DNA from: Procambarus clarkii
Taxonomy: Eukaryota; Arthropoda; Malacostraca; Decapoda; Cambaridae
Direction of reading: 5' to 3'
DNA: 64,000 nt
NCBI RefSeq assembly: GCF_040958095.1
Contig: NC_091165.1
Span: 30,397,945-30,461,944, forward strand
Shown here: one piece after another, positions 10,825 to 21,744 of the stretch
Layout of the letters: each line of letters starts with the position of its first letter
Position numbering within the stretch: position 1 is the stretch's first letter
The notes under the pieces: generated by a model
Databases searched by the model: none
What the model was told of the DNA's origin: nothing
Seen by the model: the letters and a program-made list of their open reading frames with translations, nothing else
Program-made: the position numbers and the translations under genes

Positions 10825-11162
10825 ACAATCATTGTCAGGGTTTTACTTACATGATGGAAATATAGATATAAAAGCTCTGTGTATGTAAGTAAAGAAAAAC
10901 AAGTGATAAAACAACTATTGAAACATACGAGGATAAAACGGGAAGCGTTAGCAAAGTCTAGCACCAGGCGTTGACATGTGCCAGACGTAGCCTTGCAGAG
11001 CACCTCCACACAGCGAAACAATAAATATTCACTTATTTTCGTGTTTTTCTTACATTCTGCATACAAGTTTCTATAACACAAAAATATTTGTTTGTTTGTT
11101 TTATGTTTTGTTTTTTTTGCATAGGCGGTTATAACCATTTCTTCATAGCCGCTGTCTGAGGG
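10825..11162. other. right remnant of the outer TTAA element
   Basis: This 338-bp tail completes the outer MITE after the nested insertion. It contains T-rich sequence (TTTGTTTGTTTTATG) and ends CTGAGGG before TTAA. No gene is present. Confidence 0.5.
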
Positions 11163-11399
11163 TTAAAGACATTGTTCATGAGGTGCAGTTTTATTAGTGA
11201 TAGACATCCCAACCCCACATGGTCACAAAAGCACTCGTGCTCAATTCGCTACTATCACTGCTATTTGCTACCTTTTACAACTATCCACAACACTGGTATA
11301 CAAGACCCCATTAAAGCTACCAGTTGTGTTACTCTCAGACTACTAATCTGATCCCACTTGTGAAATTTTGCTAGGCCCTGACCTGCACATTGAATGCAT

Positions 11400-11790
11400 T
11401 CACCCCCTATGTTATGAACAACTCGTCCTTGACTCGAGTCCATTACATCCAGCGGTTGACCCCACAAATGCATTCATAAATTTTAAGATGCTGTTCATTC
11501 AAAATAGGAATTTTCTCAAATGTAAATTAATATTATAATATATTAGCATATTATGCATATATAGGTTAGGTTAGGTGTTTACGTTCTGTTAGCGATTACA
11601 GTATTTGTAGTACGTGGGTGAAGCATTTATAGCGTTGTGGTTCGAACAAAATTCGTCGGTGAAGCACTTGTTCCTCCTTGTTCCGGAAGTGTTCGAACTA
11701 AATCGGTTGCGAGTCGTGTGTAAACCGTTTTTCATTCATAAACAGGGGGTTTTGTGGGTGCATGGAATCAATTTTGGGTCTTTGTTTGGA
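11400..11790 (+). mobile_element. one arm of a foldback repeat
   Basis: Sequence from CCTTGACTCGAGTCCATTAC (11431) to CATTCATAAACAGGGGGTTT (11733) is the reverse complement, with moderate divergence, of 21750-22110, and matches both arms of the palindrome at 14400-15200. It contains a GGTTAGGTTAGG motif near 11563. No coding capacity. Confidence 0.6.
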
Positions 11791-11879
11791 TGATGGACTG
11801 GTTATGAGGTTCCTTTTTCTTTAATGTATTTACTGTCATTTACAATATTGCTCCATTGGTGTATGGGGCAAAGTGTTTT

Positions 11880-12210
11880 GAAAGCATTGGATATTATTTT
11901 CTGTGGGAGTCCCAGGTATATAGCCCTGAAGCTATATCTTGCCGAGATTGTTGCATAGTAAATGGCCACACCAGTAGCTGAAGTTATATTTGACCTACAG
12001 AGACCAGAACCATTCCCCTACCTCACAGAGCCATGAGGAACGAGTGACAATTTGCCGCCCCACCGGAAATACCCTCCAGAAAGTCAGCAAAGCTTTACAA
12101 ACAACTGGAGGGTTCACAGAAAACAAAGCTTTGAAACTGCTAAATGACTTGACAAACAATTCCCACAACAATCAGTCCTCAGGGCCAGGCTTGTTTAAGT
12201 GGTGGCCACT
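11880..12210. mobile_element. isolated DIRS terminal-repeat relic
   Basis: ATTATTTTCTGTGGGAGTCC, then CCCTGAAGCTATATCTTGCC, and further on GACAATTTGCCGCCCCACCG resemble the left DIRS end at 1008-1290 in order and spacing. No internal DIRS coding sequence follows, so this is a solo or truncated terminus. Confidence 0.45.
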
Positions 12211-12464
12211 CCTAAGACACATTCATCAATTTATTATCTATTAATTATTATCTCATATTTTCTATGAGATTTTATTTTAATTCTATTTTTAAGTTACATA
12301 TTATTCATATAATATATATTTTAATACTGTATATGTTATTTTTATTTTACAATTGTTTTAAAGGTATTTTTAAGTTAATATTTTATTTTAATGTTCTAGG
12401 TACAGTTAGGCATACGTTAGGTTTTTGTTACACACTCCTGGGGTGTATAACAAAAAGGTGTCCT

Positions 12465-12503
12465 TGCCCTTGCACCACCTATAGCACAGGTGGCGCAAGG
12501 GCA
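12465..12503. repeat. 16-bp hairpin
   Basis: TGCCCTTGCACCACCT (12465-12480) pairs with AGGTGGCGCAAGGGCA (12488-12503) at 15 of 16 positions around a 7-nt loop. It lies just upstream of the LINE boundary. Function unknown. Confidence 0.6.
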
Positions 12504-12504
12504 C

Positions 12505-14319
12505 CATTTGCTGTTCAACAAATCCCTTGAGTGTCATACCTTCCCTGATATCCTTAAAAAAAAAGCAAGAGTAACGCCAGTTCATAAAGGAGGTAATCCG
12601 TAAGACATAAACAATTATAGACCAGTATCAAACCTACCCATACTATCAAAAATATTTGAAAAAATTATCTACAAACAGCTCTACTCCTACCTCATAAAAT
12701 TCAACATTCTTAGCCCCTGTCAGTTTGGCTTCCGCTACCAAAAGAGTACCAACGATGCAATCATTAGTCTCCTTGATATAATTTAATCAGCCCTTGACAA
12801 AAATGAGTTTCCAATTGGACTCTTCATTGACCCGAGAAAGGCCTTTGATACCAATTACCATCTTACGTATTCACAACTACCTCTTACGTAAACTCCATCA
12901 TTATGGAATCCGAGGCCATGCGCTGGATTATATCCAATCCTATCTTAGTGATAGACACCAATGTGTAACCATCAATAATATAACCTCTCCCACTCTACCA
13001 ATAACCGTTGGAGTGCCACAGGGCAGCATCTTGGGACCTCTTCTATTTCTTATATACATCAATGATCTGCTTAATGTCTCTAACATTCTGAAACCTATTT
13101 TGTTTGCTGATGATACTACCCTCATCTACTCTAACCCCAACCCACATACACTAAATGATGTTGTTAATAATGAACTAAAAAAAGTCCACTTATGGATGTC
13201 AACCAACAAACTAACACTTAACATAGAAAAGACCTACTACATCCTATTTGGAAGCAAATCTACAAATGCAATTCAGCTTCAGATAGACAATGTAAACATT
13301 AGCAATAAAAATGATGGAAAGTTTCTTGGCATATTCCTAGACAAGAGACTCAACTTCAGTACCCACATACAACACATAACTAAGTCTCTAAAACAGTTGG
13401 TATACTCTCCAAAATCAGATATTATGTACCTAACTCTTCTCTCATCTCTCTATATTATGCACTAATCTATCCCTATCTTAATTATGGTATCTGCGCATGG
13501 GGTTCAACCACTGCAAACCACCTCAAGTCCATCATCACCCAGCAAAAATCTGCTATCAGAATAATAACAAATTCTGCTTTCAGACAACACTCAGCCCCCT
13601 TGTTTAACTCTCTAAACATGCTAAACAATCTCACTCCACAAATTCTCTTGTGTCAACTACATTTACAAAACCCTGTTCTTAAATGCAAATCCTTGTCTGA
13701 AACTCTCCCTGGACAGATGTAATAGGACCCATTATCACCACACCAGAAATAAATATATCTTTGATATCCCCAGAGTCAAACATAATTTGGGTAAACACAC
13801 TATTCAAATAAAGGAACCCAGTCTATGGAACTCACTCCCTATTGAATTGAAAAGCTGTCCAACTTTTGCATCATTCAAAAACAAAACTAAAAAGTACCTA
13901 ATTTCATCTTTAGTTTTTTACCTTGTTGCTTTAAAATTACACTATCATTTGCTATCCAATCTCCCAATCTTTATGTACCCAATCTGAACATCTTTACCAT
14001 TGTGATCATTGCTGTCTTCTTATATGTGCTGTCAATCTGATGTATGGTGTCTATTAATCTTGTTTAAATTACCAATCAAGCTGTCAATGTAATCAGAGCT
14101 TTAATATACCAATGTGCTTTAATATACTTACTAATCTCTCATCTCTTTTTTTTCTTGCAATGTATCTGTTATCATTTTATTAATTCTACTAGAATTTACC
14201 TACTTAAAATTATCTGTTAGATTAAGGACCTGCCCAAAACGCTGCGCGTACTAGTGGCTTTACAAGATTGTAAATACTATGCTATGTATTCTCTCAAACC
14301 CAATGTACCTTCTTGTATA

Positions 14320-14350
<31 letters not shown>

Positions 14351-14372
14351 AAATAAATAAATAAATAAAGTG
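12505..14372 (+). mobile_element. 5'-truncated non-LTR retrotransposon (LINE), plus copy
   Basis: The reverse transcriptase is read in several frames. First comes a block with NNYRPVSNLP and CQFGFRYQKSTNDA (12610-12780), interrupted by TAA codons. Then a 223-codon frame (12794-13465) holds [20 protein letters not shown], the catalytic LFADDTTLI and KFLGIFLDKRLNF. A C-terminal block runs to 13987 (LWNSLPIELK). A long 3' UTR ends in a TAAA/AAAT simple repeat (14321-14370). The clade is uncertain (CR1/L2/Jockey-like). Frameshifts and stops make it dead. It is closely similar to the inverted copy at 15329-16803. Confidence 0.85.
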
Positions 14373-14399
14373 TAACAAAAAAAATAGGCCGCAGGGACG

Positions 14400-15200
14400 C
14401 TAAGCCCCAAAATCATCTCAAGATAAGCTCGACATAACCCGTCCTCATAAACAAAGGCCAAAGACCATTCTATACAACTGCCAAACCCCGATCACGAATG
14501 AAAAATGGTTTACACATGACTGACAACTGATGACATATGAACAAGTGCTTCAGTGATGACCTTTGAACCACACCGCTGTAAATGCTTCACCCACGTACTG
14601 TGCTACAAATATATAATCGCCAACAGAACCTAAACAATTAACCTAGCCAATGTCTAAACATGCACAGTATAGCATGTTTAAATTGATGAATGTGTCTTTG
14701 GGGTCCACCGCTGGATGGAATGCACTTAGTCTGAGGGCTGGTTGAGTTGTGATTCAACAACCTGTCCTCAGACCAAGTCCATTCCATCCAGCACTCGACT
14801 CTAAAGATGCAGTCATCAATTTTTACATGCTGTTCATTCAAAACAGAAATTTTCTCAAATATAAATTATTTTATTTTATATTATCATGTACATATTTAGG
14901 CACTGGTTAGGTTAGGTGTTGATTATTTGTATTTGTCGTACGTGGGTGAAACATTTATAGCTTTGTGGTTCTAGCAAAATGAATTTACAAATTCTTGTTC
15001 ATAAATGGGGTTTGGCGGGTGCATGGAATGGACTTTGGGTTTTTGTTTAGAGGACTGCCTGGATTCAAACAGACGATGTCAGCAAAGCACTGTTCATGAA
15101 ATGTTTAAATGTCATCAATTGTAAGTTGTGTGTAAACCGTTTTTCATTCATAAACTGGGTTTGACAGCTGGATTAACGATCATTTGGGCTTTGTTGACAA
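14400..15200. mobile_element. palindromic foldback element between two LINE copies
   Basis: The left arm (about 14440-14745) and right arm (about 14757-15045) are imperfect inverted repeats centred on TTGAGTTGTGATTCAACAAC near 14745. The arms share CCACCGCTGGATGGAATGCA-type and GTACGTGGGTGAA-type blocks with 11400-11790 and 21750-22110. A third partial arm runs to 15200. No coding capacity. Confidence 0.6.
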
Positions 15201-15328
15201 GAACAGGTTGCGCACACAAGAATTTTGCTTGAACTAGGTCAAAACTCATTAATACCGATTACCACCACCAGATGGCTCAGCCCTGAGCCAGTCATGATCA
15301 AGCCCTTCAAGCTAAGTGCTTGTATCTA

Positions 15329-16803
15329 GCCATGCTTATTTATTTATTTATTTATTTATTTATATACAAGAAGGTACATTGGGTTTGTGAGAATACATAG
15401 AATAGTATTTACAATCTTGTACAGCCACTAGTACACGCAGCGTTTCGAGCAGGTCCTTAATCTAACAGATAATTTTAAGTAGGTAAGTTCTAGCAGAATT
15501 AATAAAATAACAGATACATTGCAAGAAAAAAATGAGATGAGAGAGATTAGTAAGTATATTAAAGCACATTGGTATATTAAAGCTCTGATTGATTACACTG
15601 ACAGCTTAATTGGTAATTTAAACAAGATTAATAGACACCATACAGCAGATTGATAGCACATATAAGACAGCAATGATCACAATGGTAAAGATGTTCGGAT
15701 TGGGTACATAAAGATTGGGAGATTGGGCAGCAATAGATACAGTGCAATTTTAAAGCAACAAGGTAAAAAACTATGAAGATGAAATTAGGTACTTTTTAGC
15801 TTTGTTTTTGAATGATGCAAAAGTTGGACAGCTTTTCAATTCAATAGGGAGTGAGTTCCAGAGACTGGGTTCCTTTATTTGCATAGAGTGTTTACACAGA
15901 TTAAGTTTGGCTCTGGGGATATCAAAGAGATATTTATTTCTGGTGTGGTGATAATGGGTCCTATTACATCTGTCCAGGGAGAGTTTCAGAGCAGGATTTG
16001 CATTTAAGAACAGGGTTTTGTAAATGTAGTTGACACAAGAGAATTTGTGGAGTGAGATTGTTTAGCATGTTTAGGGAGTTAAACAAGGGGGCTGAGTGTT
16101 GTCTGAAAGCAGAATTTGTTATTATTCTGATAGCAGATTTTTGCTGGGTGATGATGGACTTGAGGTGGTTTGCAGTGGTTGAACCCTATGCACAGATACC
16201 ATAATTAAGATAGGGATAGATTAGTGCATAATATAGAGAGTTGAGAGCAGAGTTAGGTACATAATATCTGATTTTGGAGAGTATACCAACTGTTTTAGAG
16301 ACTTTCTTAGTTATGTGTTGTATGTGGGTACTGAAGTTGAGTCTCTTGTCTAGGAATAGGCCAAGAAACTTTCCATCATTTTTATTGCTAATGTTTACAT
16401 TGTCTATCTGAAGCTGAATTGCATTTGTAGATTTGCTTCCCAATAAGAAGTAGTAGGTCTTTTCTATGTTAAGTGTTAGTTTGTTGGTTGACATCCATAA
16501 GTGGACTTTTTTTTAGTTCATTATTAACAACATTATTTAGTGTATGTGGGTTGGGGTTAGAGTAGATGAGGGTAGTATCATCAGCAAACAATATAGGTTT
16601 CAGAATGGTAGAGACATTAGGCAGATCACTGATGTATATAAGAAATAGGAGAGGTCCCAAGATGCTGCCCTGTGGCACTCCAACAGTTATTGGTAGAGTG
16701 GGGGAGGTTATATTATTGATGGCTACACATTGGTGTCTATCACTAAGATAGGATTGGATATGGTCCAGTCAGAGGCCATGCATACTTCATTCCGATTCCA
16801 TAC
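15329..16803 (-). mobile_element. non-LTR retrotransposon (LINE), inverted copy
   Basis: It begins (3' end, on the left) with a TTTA repeat (15335-15362), followed by the complement of the same 3' UTR as the 12.5-kb copy. Reverse-transcriptase fragments lie at 16469-16678 ([28 protein letters not shown]) and 16186-16494 (KFLGLFLDKRLNF, YYVPNSALNS), in different frames. It is truncated at 16803, in the finger/palm region. Frameshifts occur, for example around 16500. Confidence 0.85.
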
Positions 16804-16809
16804 TTCAAT

Positions 16810-16900
16810 TTTGTCCATCAGTACACACAGAAATTACAATAGCGTGATATATCAAATGAACAAATTCACAAGGATCGTGATGAAGGTTCAAACCTACACA
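16810..16900 (-). mobile_element. degraded tRNA-derived SINE
   Basis: Reading the minus strand, a GGTTTGAACC B-box-like block is followed by CCTTGTGAATTTGTTCATTT and then CACGCTATTGTAATTTCTGT, the tail of the SINE family seen near 19 kb. The A-box half is lost. Confidence 0.45.
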
Positions 16901-16954
16901 ATTATTGTTGTGACAACTTCTGTACAGTCGTCACCTTTGTTCCCATATTTGCAG

Positions 16955-17040
16955 CTGGGAACATCCCGTGCGTAGGTTCGAATCCCTCATCGTGGCCCTT
17001 GTGGATTTGTTCATTTGTCCATCAGGGTTCATTTGCTTGT
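16955..17040 (+). mobile_element. tRNA-derived SINE fragment
   Basis: The B-box GGTTCGAATCC is at 16975-16985, followed by TCATCGTGGCCCTTGTGGATTTGTTCATT-type tail sequence shared with the 19-kb copies. The 5' part is divergent. Confidence 0.5.
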
Positions 17041-17940
17041 TATATATACTTTTACTACTTTTATTATTAGTGCATGTTGAGAGGCTTAGCCACCCGGGTG
17101 GTGAGCCTTGCCTTGGGCTAATCACAAATCTTGAATTCCTCTGTTTACACCCTTGGCTAGGGGTATTCTGTTAGGTGTGCCATGGTCGCCATTCACTCCC
17201 AGATTGTATTGGCTGCAAATGGTGACTGTTCTTCCAGCAAGGAGCACCAGTGTTTGGGGTTTCTGCTTCGTTAGCTACATTCAGGCTCTGGTAATCTCCT
17301 TGTGGGTCTCTGACATGGTCTGTCATAGATTGGGCCATTGAACCTGTCTTTTCAGGGTGAGAGTTTGAAGTGCGTCTGATCTTAATGATTCTGCTTTGCA
17401 ACTGGAAGCTTTTCAAGCAGTTGCTGCATTGTGAGCTAGATTTGCTCAGATTAATTGAAGTCAAGTTAATTCAACCTAATTGAAAGGGAGCTGTTAGTGT
17501 GTAACACTCTAGAGAGCACTAGCGTCTTAAAAAGTATCATCATTGGTACGGAAATGTGGGGAGTAGGGGGGGAGGGGGTTTTCTTAAGCCCCTTCTACTC
17601 TGCTGCTCCCCATGGCTTTACTAACAGGTCCCATTCAGTGCATCAAAATCGTTATATTTCTTGATGTTTCTAGCTTCCTGGGTTGCGTCCTTGGTGGTGC
17701 ACATAGACTTATTTCTGTTCTTCTTGCAAAAAACTTAACTCTGAGTATGGGTCTGCTCCACTTATTGGCTGTAGTGTGTGTTTCACATTCATCCTGGTTG
17801 GCTGATTGACTGACAACCCCTCTCTTTTTCTTGGGGACTTGGCAAGGGTTCTGTAGGACCCGCATGCTTCATTGACGTTAATTATCAAAAACAGGCACCA
17901 AAAAAAGTTGTGCCTATTTAGTGCCATCAGTGTCACTGGA
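17040..17940. other. unclassified DNA without a recognised gene
   Basis: Mixed-composition sequence with short unrelated ORFs on both strands. I recognise no domain, no splice-framed exon and no complete repeat. It may be old transposon debris. Confidence 0.3.
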
Positions 17941-17944
17941 TATT

Positions 17945-18905
17945 CAAAAGGTGCTAAATATAAATGAGTATGTCAATACAAGAACAAAAGCACATGAGGT
18001 CAGTGATATCAAAAATATTAAATTCACCAAGGATTTTGTAGGACTAATGACCTCGAACGACATTAGGAAAGCAAGACATAATATTGTCCTGAAAATTGGG
18101 GTATTCCACAAGTAGGTGCATGAATAAGTGGGACAATAACTAGACAGGATGCCAGTTTCAGCATACCAGCTTTGGATAGGAGATGAACAAAAGGCACCAG
18201 AGCCAAAATGCAACTTAGTATGGTGCAAAGCATCAACACGACGAAGGGTTGAAGGAGAGGCAGAAGAGTAGGTAGGGCAGCCATAATCCAGTTTGCACAG
18301 CACAAGGGAGAGGAGTGTTTGTAGTAATGTGCGGGCCTTATAGCATCCGACGAAGAGGTAAGAGATACGATGTGACTAAGACAAACGAGTGTCAAAGATC
18401 AACCCCAAAAGTTTAGCAGATTCTTTATACAAAGGAGACTACCATAGAGCAACAATATGGGACAAAGATGACCTACTTATGAGTAAGTCATAGCACAAGT
18501 CTTAGATGTAGAGAACTTGAAGCCATGATTAGTGGCCCAGGACGACACAGCATCAATGACAAGGTGGAGCTGGCGTTGGAAGAAAAGAGAAGTCATACCT
18601 ACGACAGCAGAGTCTGATATTATCAATAAAAAGAGCTGAGAAAATGCCAGAGGGACTAAAGTAAGACCATTAAGGGCAATGGGGAAAAGTAGTGCCTAGA
18701 ACACTACCCTGGGAACACCTTCAAATTGGCGAGAGGAGGAAGAAAATGTGGCACCAAGTTTCACTTTAAAGGAATGATGAGAGAGGAAGAGCGAGAGATT
18801 GTCATGAAAGCTAAGAGAATGAAACTATGACAGAATATTGTACCTCCAAGTGATGTCATAAGCCTTTTCCATGTCAAAAAGAACAACAACTATGCTAGTC
18901 TTTGT
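17945..18905 (-). mobile_element. Jockey-like LINE reverse-transcriptase relic
   Basis: Reading the minus strand from 18900 leftward gives the remains of a Jockey/I-type reverse transcriptase, in order: DMEKAYDITWRY near the start, a degenerate GVPRVV block where GVPQGS is expected, ISDSAVV-like sequence at the catalytic box, FSTSKTCAM, then LCKLDYGCPTYSSASPSTLRRVDALHH (18190-18300). Stops and frameshifts occur throughout. The palm catalytic aspartates are not convincingly kept. Confidence 0.7.
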
Positions 18906-18939
18906 GGTAATGTAGACCTAGAGGTTTACATTTGGCAGA

Positions 18940-19066
18940 CTGAATGTAGACCTCTAGGAGAACTAAAACTTCAGTTAACAAATCCACAAGGGCCGCGACG
19001 AGGATTCGAACCTACGTCTGTGAGCATCCCAGACCTTACCTTAATCGACTGAGCTACGACATGGTA
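18940..19066 (-). mobile_element. tRNA-derived SINE, minus copy
   Basis: On the minus strand the A-box TAGCTCAGTCGATTAA (19041-19056) and the B-box GGTTCGAATCC (19002-19012) are spaced as in a tRNA gene, followed by GTCGCGGCCCTTGTGGATTT. The sequence between lacks a cloverleaf, and an A-rich stretch adjoins. This is an RNA polymerase III SINE head, not a tRNA gene. Confidence 0.65.
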
Positions 19067-19204
19067 AAACAAAAAAAAAAACAAAAAAGTTGAAACCGAA
19101 GTTCTATTGAACTTACTGGATCCTGCAGCCTCTCCGAGACACAAACCAGGGTTTTACACAACTCCCCCCTGCACTCGAGCTATGTCAATAGGCCGTTCTA
19201 CACC

Positions 19205-19350
19205 TTTGCCCTTCCTTCATTACACACAGAAATCACAATAACGTGATTATTATTATGGTTAAAGCAGCGTCTGGGATGCTCACAGGCGTAGGTTCGAATC
19301 CTAGTCACGGCCTGGTGGATTTGTTCATTGATGCATCACGTTATTGTGAT
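19205..19350 (+). mobile_element. tRNA-derived SINE, plus copy with inverted tail piece
   Basis: The B-box GGTTCGAATCC (19291-19301) is preceded by GTCTGGGATGCTCACAGGCG, as in the copy at 18940. The tail GGTGGATTTGTTCATTGATG leads to ACGTTATTGTGAT. Just left, CACACAGAAATCACAATAAC is the same tail inverted, so the two copies face each other. Confidence 0.55.
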
Positions 19351-19950
19351 ATGTGTGTGTAAAACTTCAATTGTGCTAAGACACATGGCTAAGCTAAATT
19401 GAGAGGGGAAGAGGTAGTGATAATGTTCTAAGCCACGTAAAATGGACATTGAAAATAGGTTCGAAAAGCTTGGAGATGCAACTCATGAATGCAATGGGCC
19501 GAAAATCCCTAGGGAAGGTACCTACAGCACCGGGTTTCTAAATAGGAAGAACCACCACTGTGTGTGCGTACTAGTAATGTGCTTCCAATAAGTAATGTAC
19601 CCAGATTACTAGTTCCCAGACACAGAAACTAGATGCCTCCACTGTAAGATAACTAGTGGGGAAAATGCAACCAATGTATTCTAACACGTGAACAAAACAA
19701 ATTAAGATTGTGACACGAAGTAGCAACATTGACCGTTCATACAGCCTCCTCCCGGCCGGTCTCAAACTGGTAAACACCCACTAGTCAACACCCACCGGTT
19801 CCCACCCCCACCTTGTCAGCACCACCATTGAACCGAAATATTCAACAAAAATGTTTTTGATAAAAACGTGCATAGAATGCCATATGAAGGTAGATTACGA
19901 GGGTCTGGGGCTCCCCCTACCCCCTCCAGGGAAGGTGGGGGTGCGCAGAC
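19351..19950. other. unclassified DNA
   Basis: No gene is seen. GGGGCTCCCCCTACCCCCTC followed by GCAGACAGCAGCGCGGCAAC (19908-19966) matches a block in the DIRS terminal repeat at 37310-37370, so a small DIRS end fragment lies at its right edge. Confidence 0.4.
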
Positions 19951-19966
19951 AGCAGCGCGGCAACGT

Positions 19967-20048
19967 GATGATGTCATGCTAGTTTGCTATCTTTGTTTCA
20001 AAGAGTTATTTGACAAAGAATATCAAGAAGACGTGACACCACGAGCGT
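19967..20048 (+). mobile_element. LINE C-terminal fragment
   Basis: Encodes ELFDKEYQED then TPRA and a stop, the final codons of the LINE family also seen at 57600-57665 (LNDKEYWEDGTPRA). Confidence 0.4.
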
Positions 20049-20105
20049 AGAACATAAGAATAAAGATAATCGCAGAAGGCCTCTTGGCCCATACGAGGCA
20101 GCTCC

Positions 20106-20460
20106 GGGTCCGTCTAATTACCACAAGCTACCACAAGCTTCAGAAAGCTTCCTGGCAATACGTTAGTAATGAATAAATATGATAGGTTAGGCTGACCTAA
20201 CCTAAAACTCAAACTCAAACTCAAACCAAACCAAACCAAACCAAACCTAACCAACGCTTGGATCGTCGACTTTATTTGGCGTCACCAGCTCTTTATTTTC
20301 GTCTAATTTCTTAATAAAAATATACTTTTTCTGATTAAAATTATGTTTTCTCGTGTTGTACATTCAGCACCAACATTATAATGAGTAAATATATCATATT
20401 TATTCATTACTAACATAAGCTTTGTGAAGCTTGTGTAGCTTGTGGTAATTAGACGGACCG
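20106..20460. mobile_element. 355-bp MITE with long inverted repeats and 8-bp duplication
   Basis: The ends GGTCCGTCTAATTACCACAA (left) and the same read inward from the right form inverted repeats of about 68 bp with few mismatches. The LINE sequence GCAGCTCC is duplicated at 20098-20105 and 20461-20468. The 8-bp duplication points to a hAT-like mobiliser. Inside is an AAACTC/AAACC simple stretch (20206-20248). No ORF. Confidence 0.75.
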
Positions 20461-20498
20461 GCAGCTCCTATTTATAACCACCCAATCTCATTCATATG

Positions 20499-20859
20499 CG
20501 GTGTCAATCATCAAGCTCGGGAGACATCTCCCGTCACGCAGGGTGCAGTCGCACTTCCACAGATCTCCAGTATCATCTATTGATACTGGAAATGGCTCAA
20601 AAGGGCCACCACTTATGGGCTATTCATGCCCATGCCACCTTTTGGGTGGATTAATCTTCTCTCTCTCTCTCTCTTGGACACATTCCAGCAGCTGGACACC
20701 CTCATAAAGACTGTGAAGCAGTATCCTCCCCCGCGATAACAGCTTGATGGTTAAATGCAACCTCAGAATACTGAGAAAAAAAAAAATTGCACCACTTACG
20801 GGCTATTCATGCCCGTGCTACCTCTTGGGAGGCTTAATCTTTATCAATCAATCAATCAA
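20499..20859 (+). mobile_element. SINE-like insertion with TCAA tail
   Basis: An 11-bp target duplication TCATTCATATG lies at 20488-20498 and 20860-20870. The insert ends in a TCAA simple repeat (20843-20859) and holds two copies of a GGGCTATTCATGCCC block (20620-20660 and 20797-20835), as if the 3' module had been duplicated. A CT run sits at 20658-20674. The tail and duplication length indicate LINE-driven insertion. Confidence 0.6.
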
Positions 20860-21365
20860 TCATTCATATGTACAGTATGTCTAACCTACGTTTGAAACAA
20901 TCAAGGAATCCTACTTCTATTGCGTTACGTGGTAATGGGTTCCACAAATTAAGAACCCTGTTACTGAACCAGTATTTACCCAGGTCTTTCCAAAATCTAA
21001 ACTTATCCATTATTTCGTGTTCTGGCTTGTGTTGATACTTTCAGTACCCTATTAATATCCCCTTTGTTGTGTCCATTCATCCACTTATACACCTCTATCA
21101 TGTTACCCCTAATTCTTAGCTTAAGTTACATTCTCAAGAAAGGCGATGTCAATCTTTCTTCATATGACAGGTCTCTAATTTGGGGGTTTAACTTTGTCGA
21201 TTTGGGGGATGAACTTTGTCCTTTGGGTGATTAACTTTGTCACTCTCATCCTGTAACTACACTTAATTAATTATCAGGCTGAGAGCCAAGCGCCTCAACA
21301 TCCACGTGGAACCACTCAGAGTGGAGCTCTATGACATGAAACTGCATGACCAAAGCCAGATGGGA

Positions 21366-21705
21366 GGGGTGACATGATAGAGGTTTACAAGTGGATGAAT
21401 GAACATAACAAAGGGGATATTAATAGGGTATTAAAAGTATCAACACAAGACAGAACACAAAACAATGGGTATAAATTGGATAAGTTTAGATTTAGGAAAG
21501 ACTTGGGTAAATATTGGTTCGGTAGCAGGGTTGTTGATTTGTGGAACCAATTACCGCGTAACATGGTGGAGGTGGGGTCCCTCGATTGTTTCAAGCGTGG
21601 GTTGGACATGTATATGAGTGAGATTGGGTGGTTATAGATAGGAGCTGCCTCGTATGGGCCAATAGGCCTTCTGCAGTTACCTTTGTTCTTATGTTCTTAT
21701 GTAAT
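21366..21705 (+). mobile_element. LINE 3' end, plus copy
   Basis: The frame from 21374 to 21637 encodes the reverse-transcriptase C-terminus: MIEVYKWMNEHNKGDINRVL, then FRKDLGKYWFGSRVVDLWNQ, then DMYMSEIGWL and a stop. It is followed by GCCAATAGGCCTTCTGCAGT and a TTCTTATG tandem end (21688-21704). The 5' part is truncated. Confidence 0.75.
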
Positions 21706-21744
21706 CCGAAAGTCCTCCGCCACGAGGCAGCTCGTCCTCCAAAG

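Larger units (their letters stand above)
7156..11162. mobile_element. outer piggyBac-like (TTAA) MITE, split by a second element
   Basis: TTAA at 7152-7155 and 11163-11166 flanks ends TCCTTGAACAGCAGTTATCG (left) and CCCTCAGACAGCGGCTATGA (right, read inward); 12 of the first 22 positions match. TTAA duplications are the mark of piggyBac-type transposition. Its own sequence is 7156-7393 plus 10821-11162; the middle is the inserted element at 7398-10820. Sequence at 10825-10970 matches a relative at 23835-23965 (TATAAAAGCTCTGTG). The copy at 43089-43950 has a similar end. No transposase is present. Confidence 0.6.
20049..21190 (-). mobile_element. LINE 3' end, minus copy, with two nested insertions
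   Basis: Reads on the minus strand as the C-terminal coding end and 3' tail of the LINE also present at 21366-21705: AGAAGGCCTCTTGGCCCATA at 20075, and the complement of the VVDLWNQLPRN-type region near 20930-20960. It is interrupted by a MITE (20106-20460) and a SINE-like insertion (20499-20859), both with target duplications. Confidence 0.65.

Noticed and set aside
11560-11575. TTAGG/TAACC-type telomeric repeat
   Set aside because: Only two or three units, within a dispersed foldback repeat. Not telomeric.
18990-19066. A tRNA gene
   Set aside because: A and B boxes are present, but there is no cloverleaf or anticodon stem, and several copies share a non-tRNA tail, so it is a SINE.
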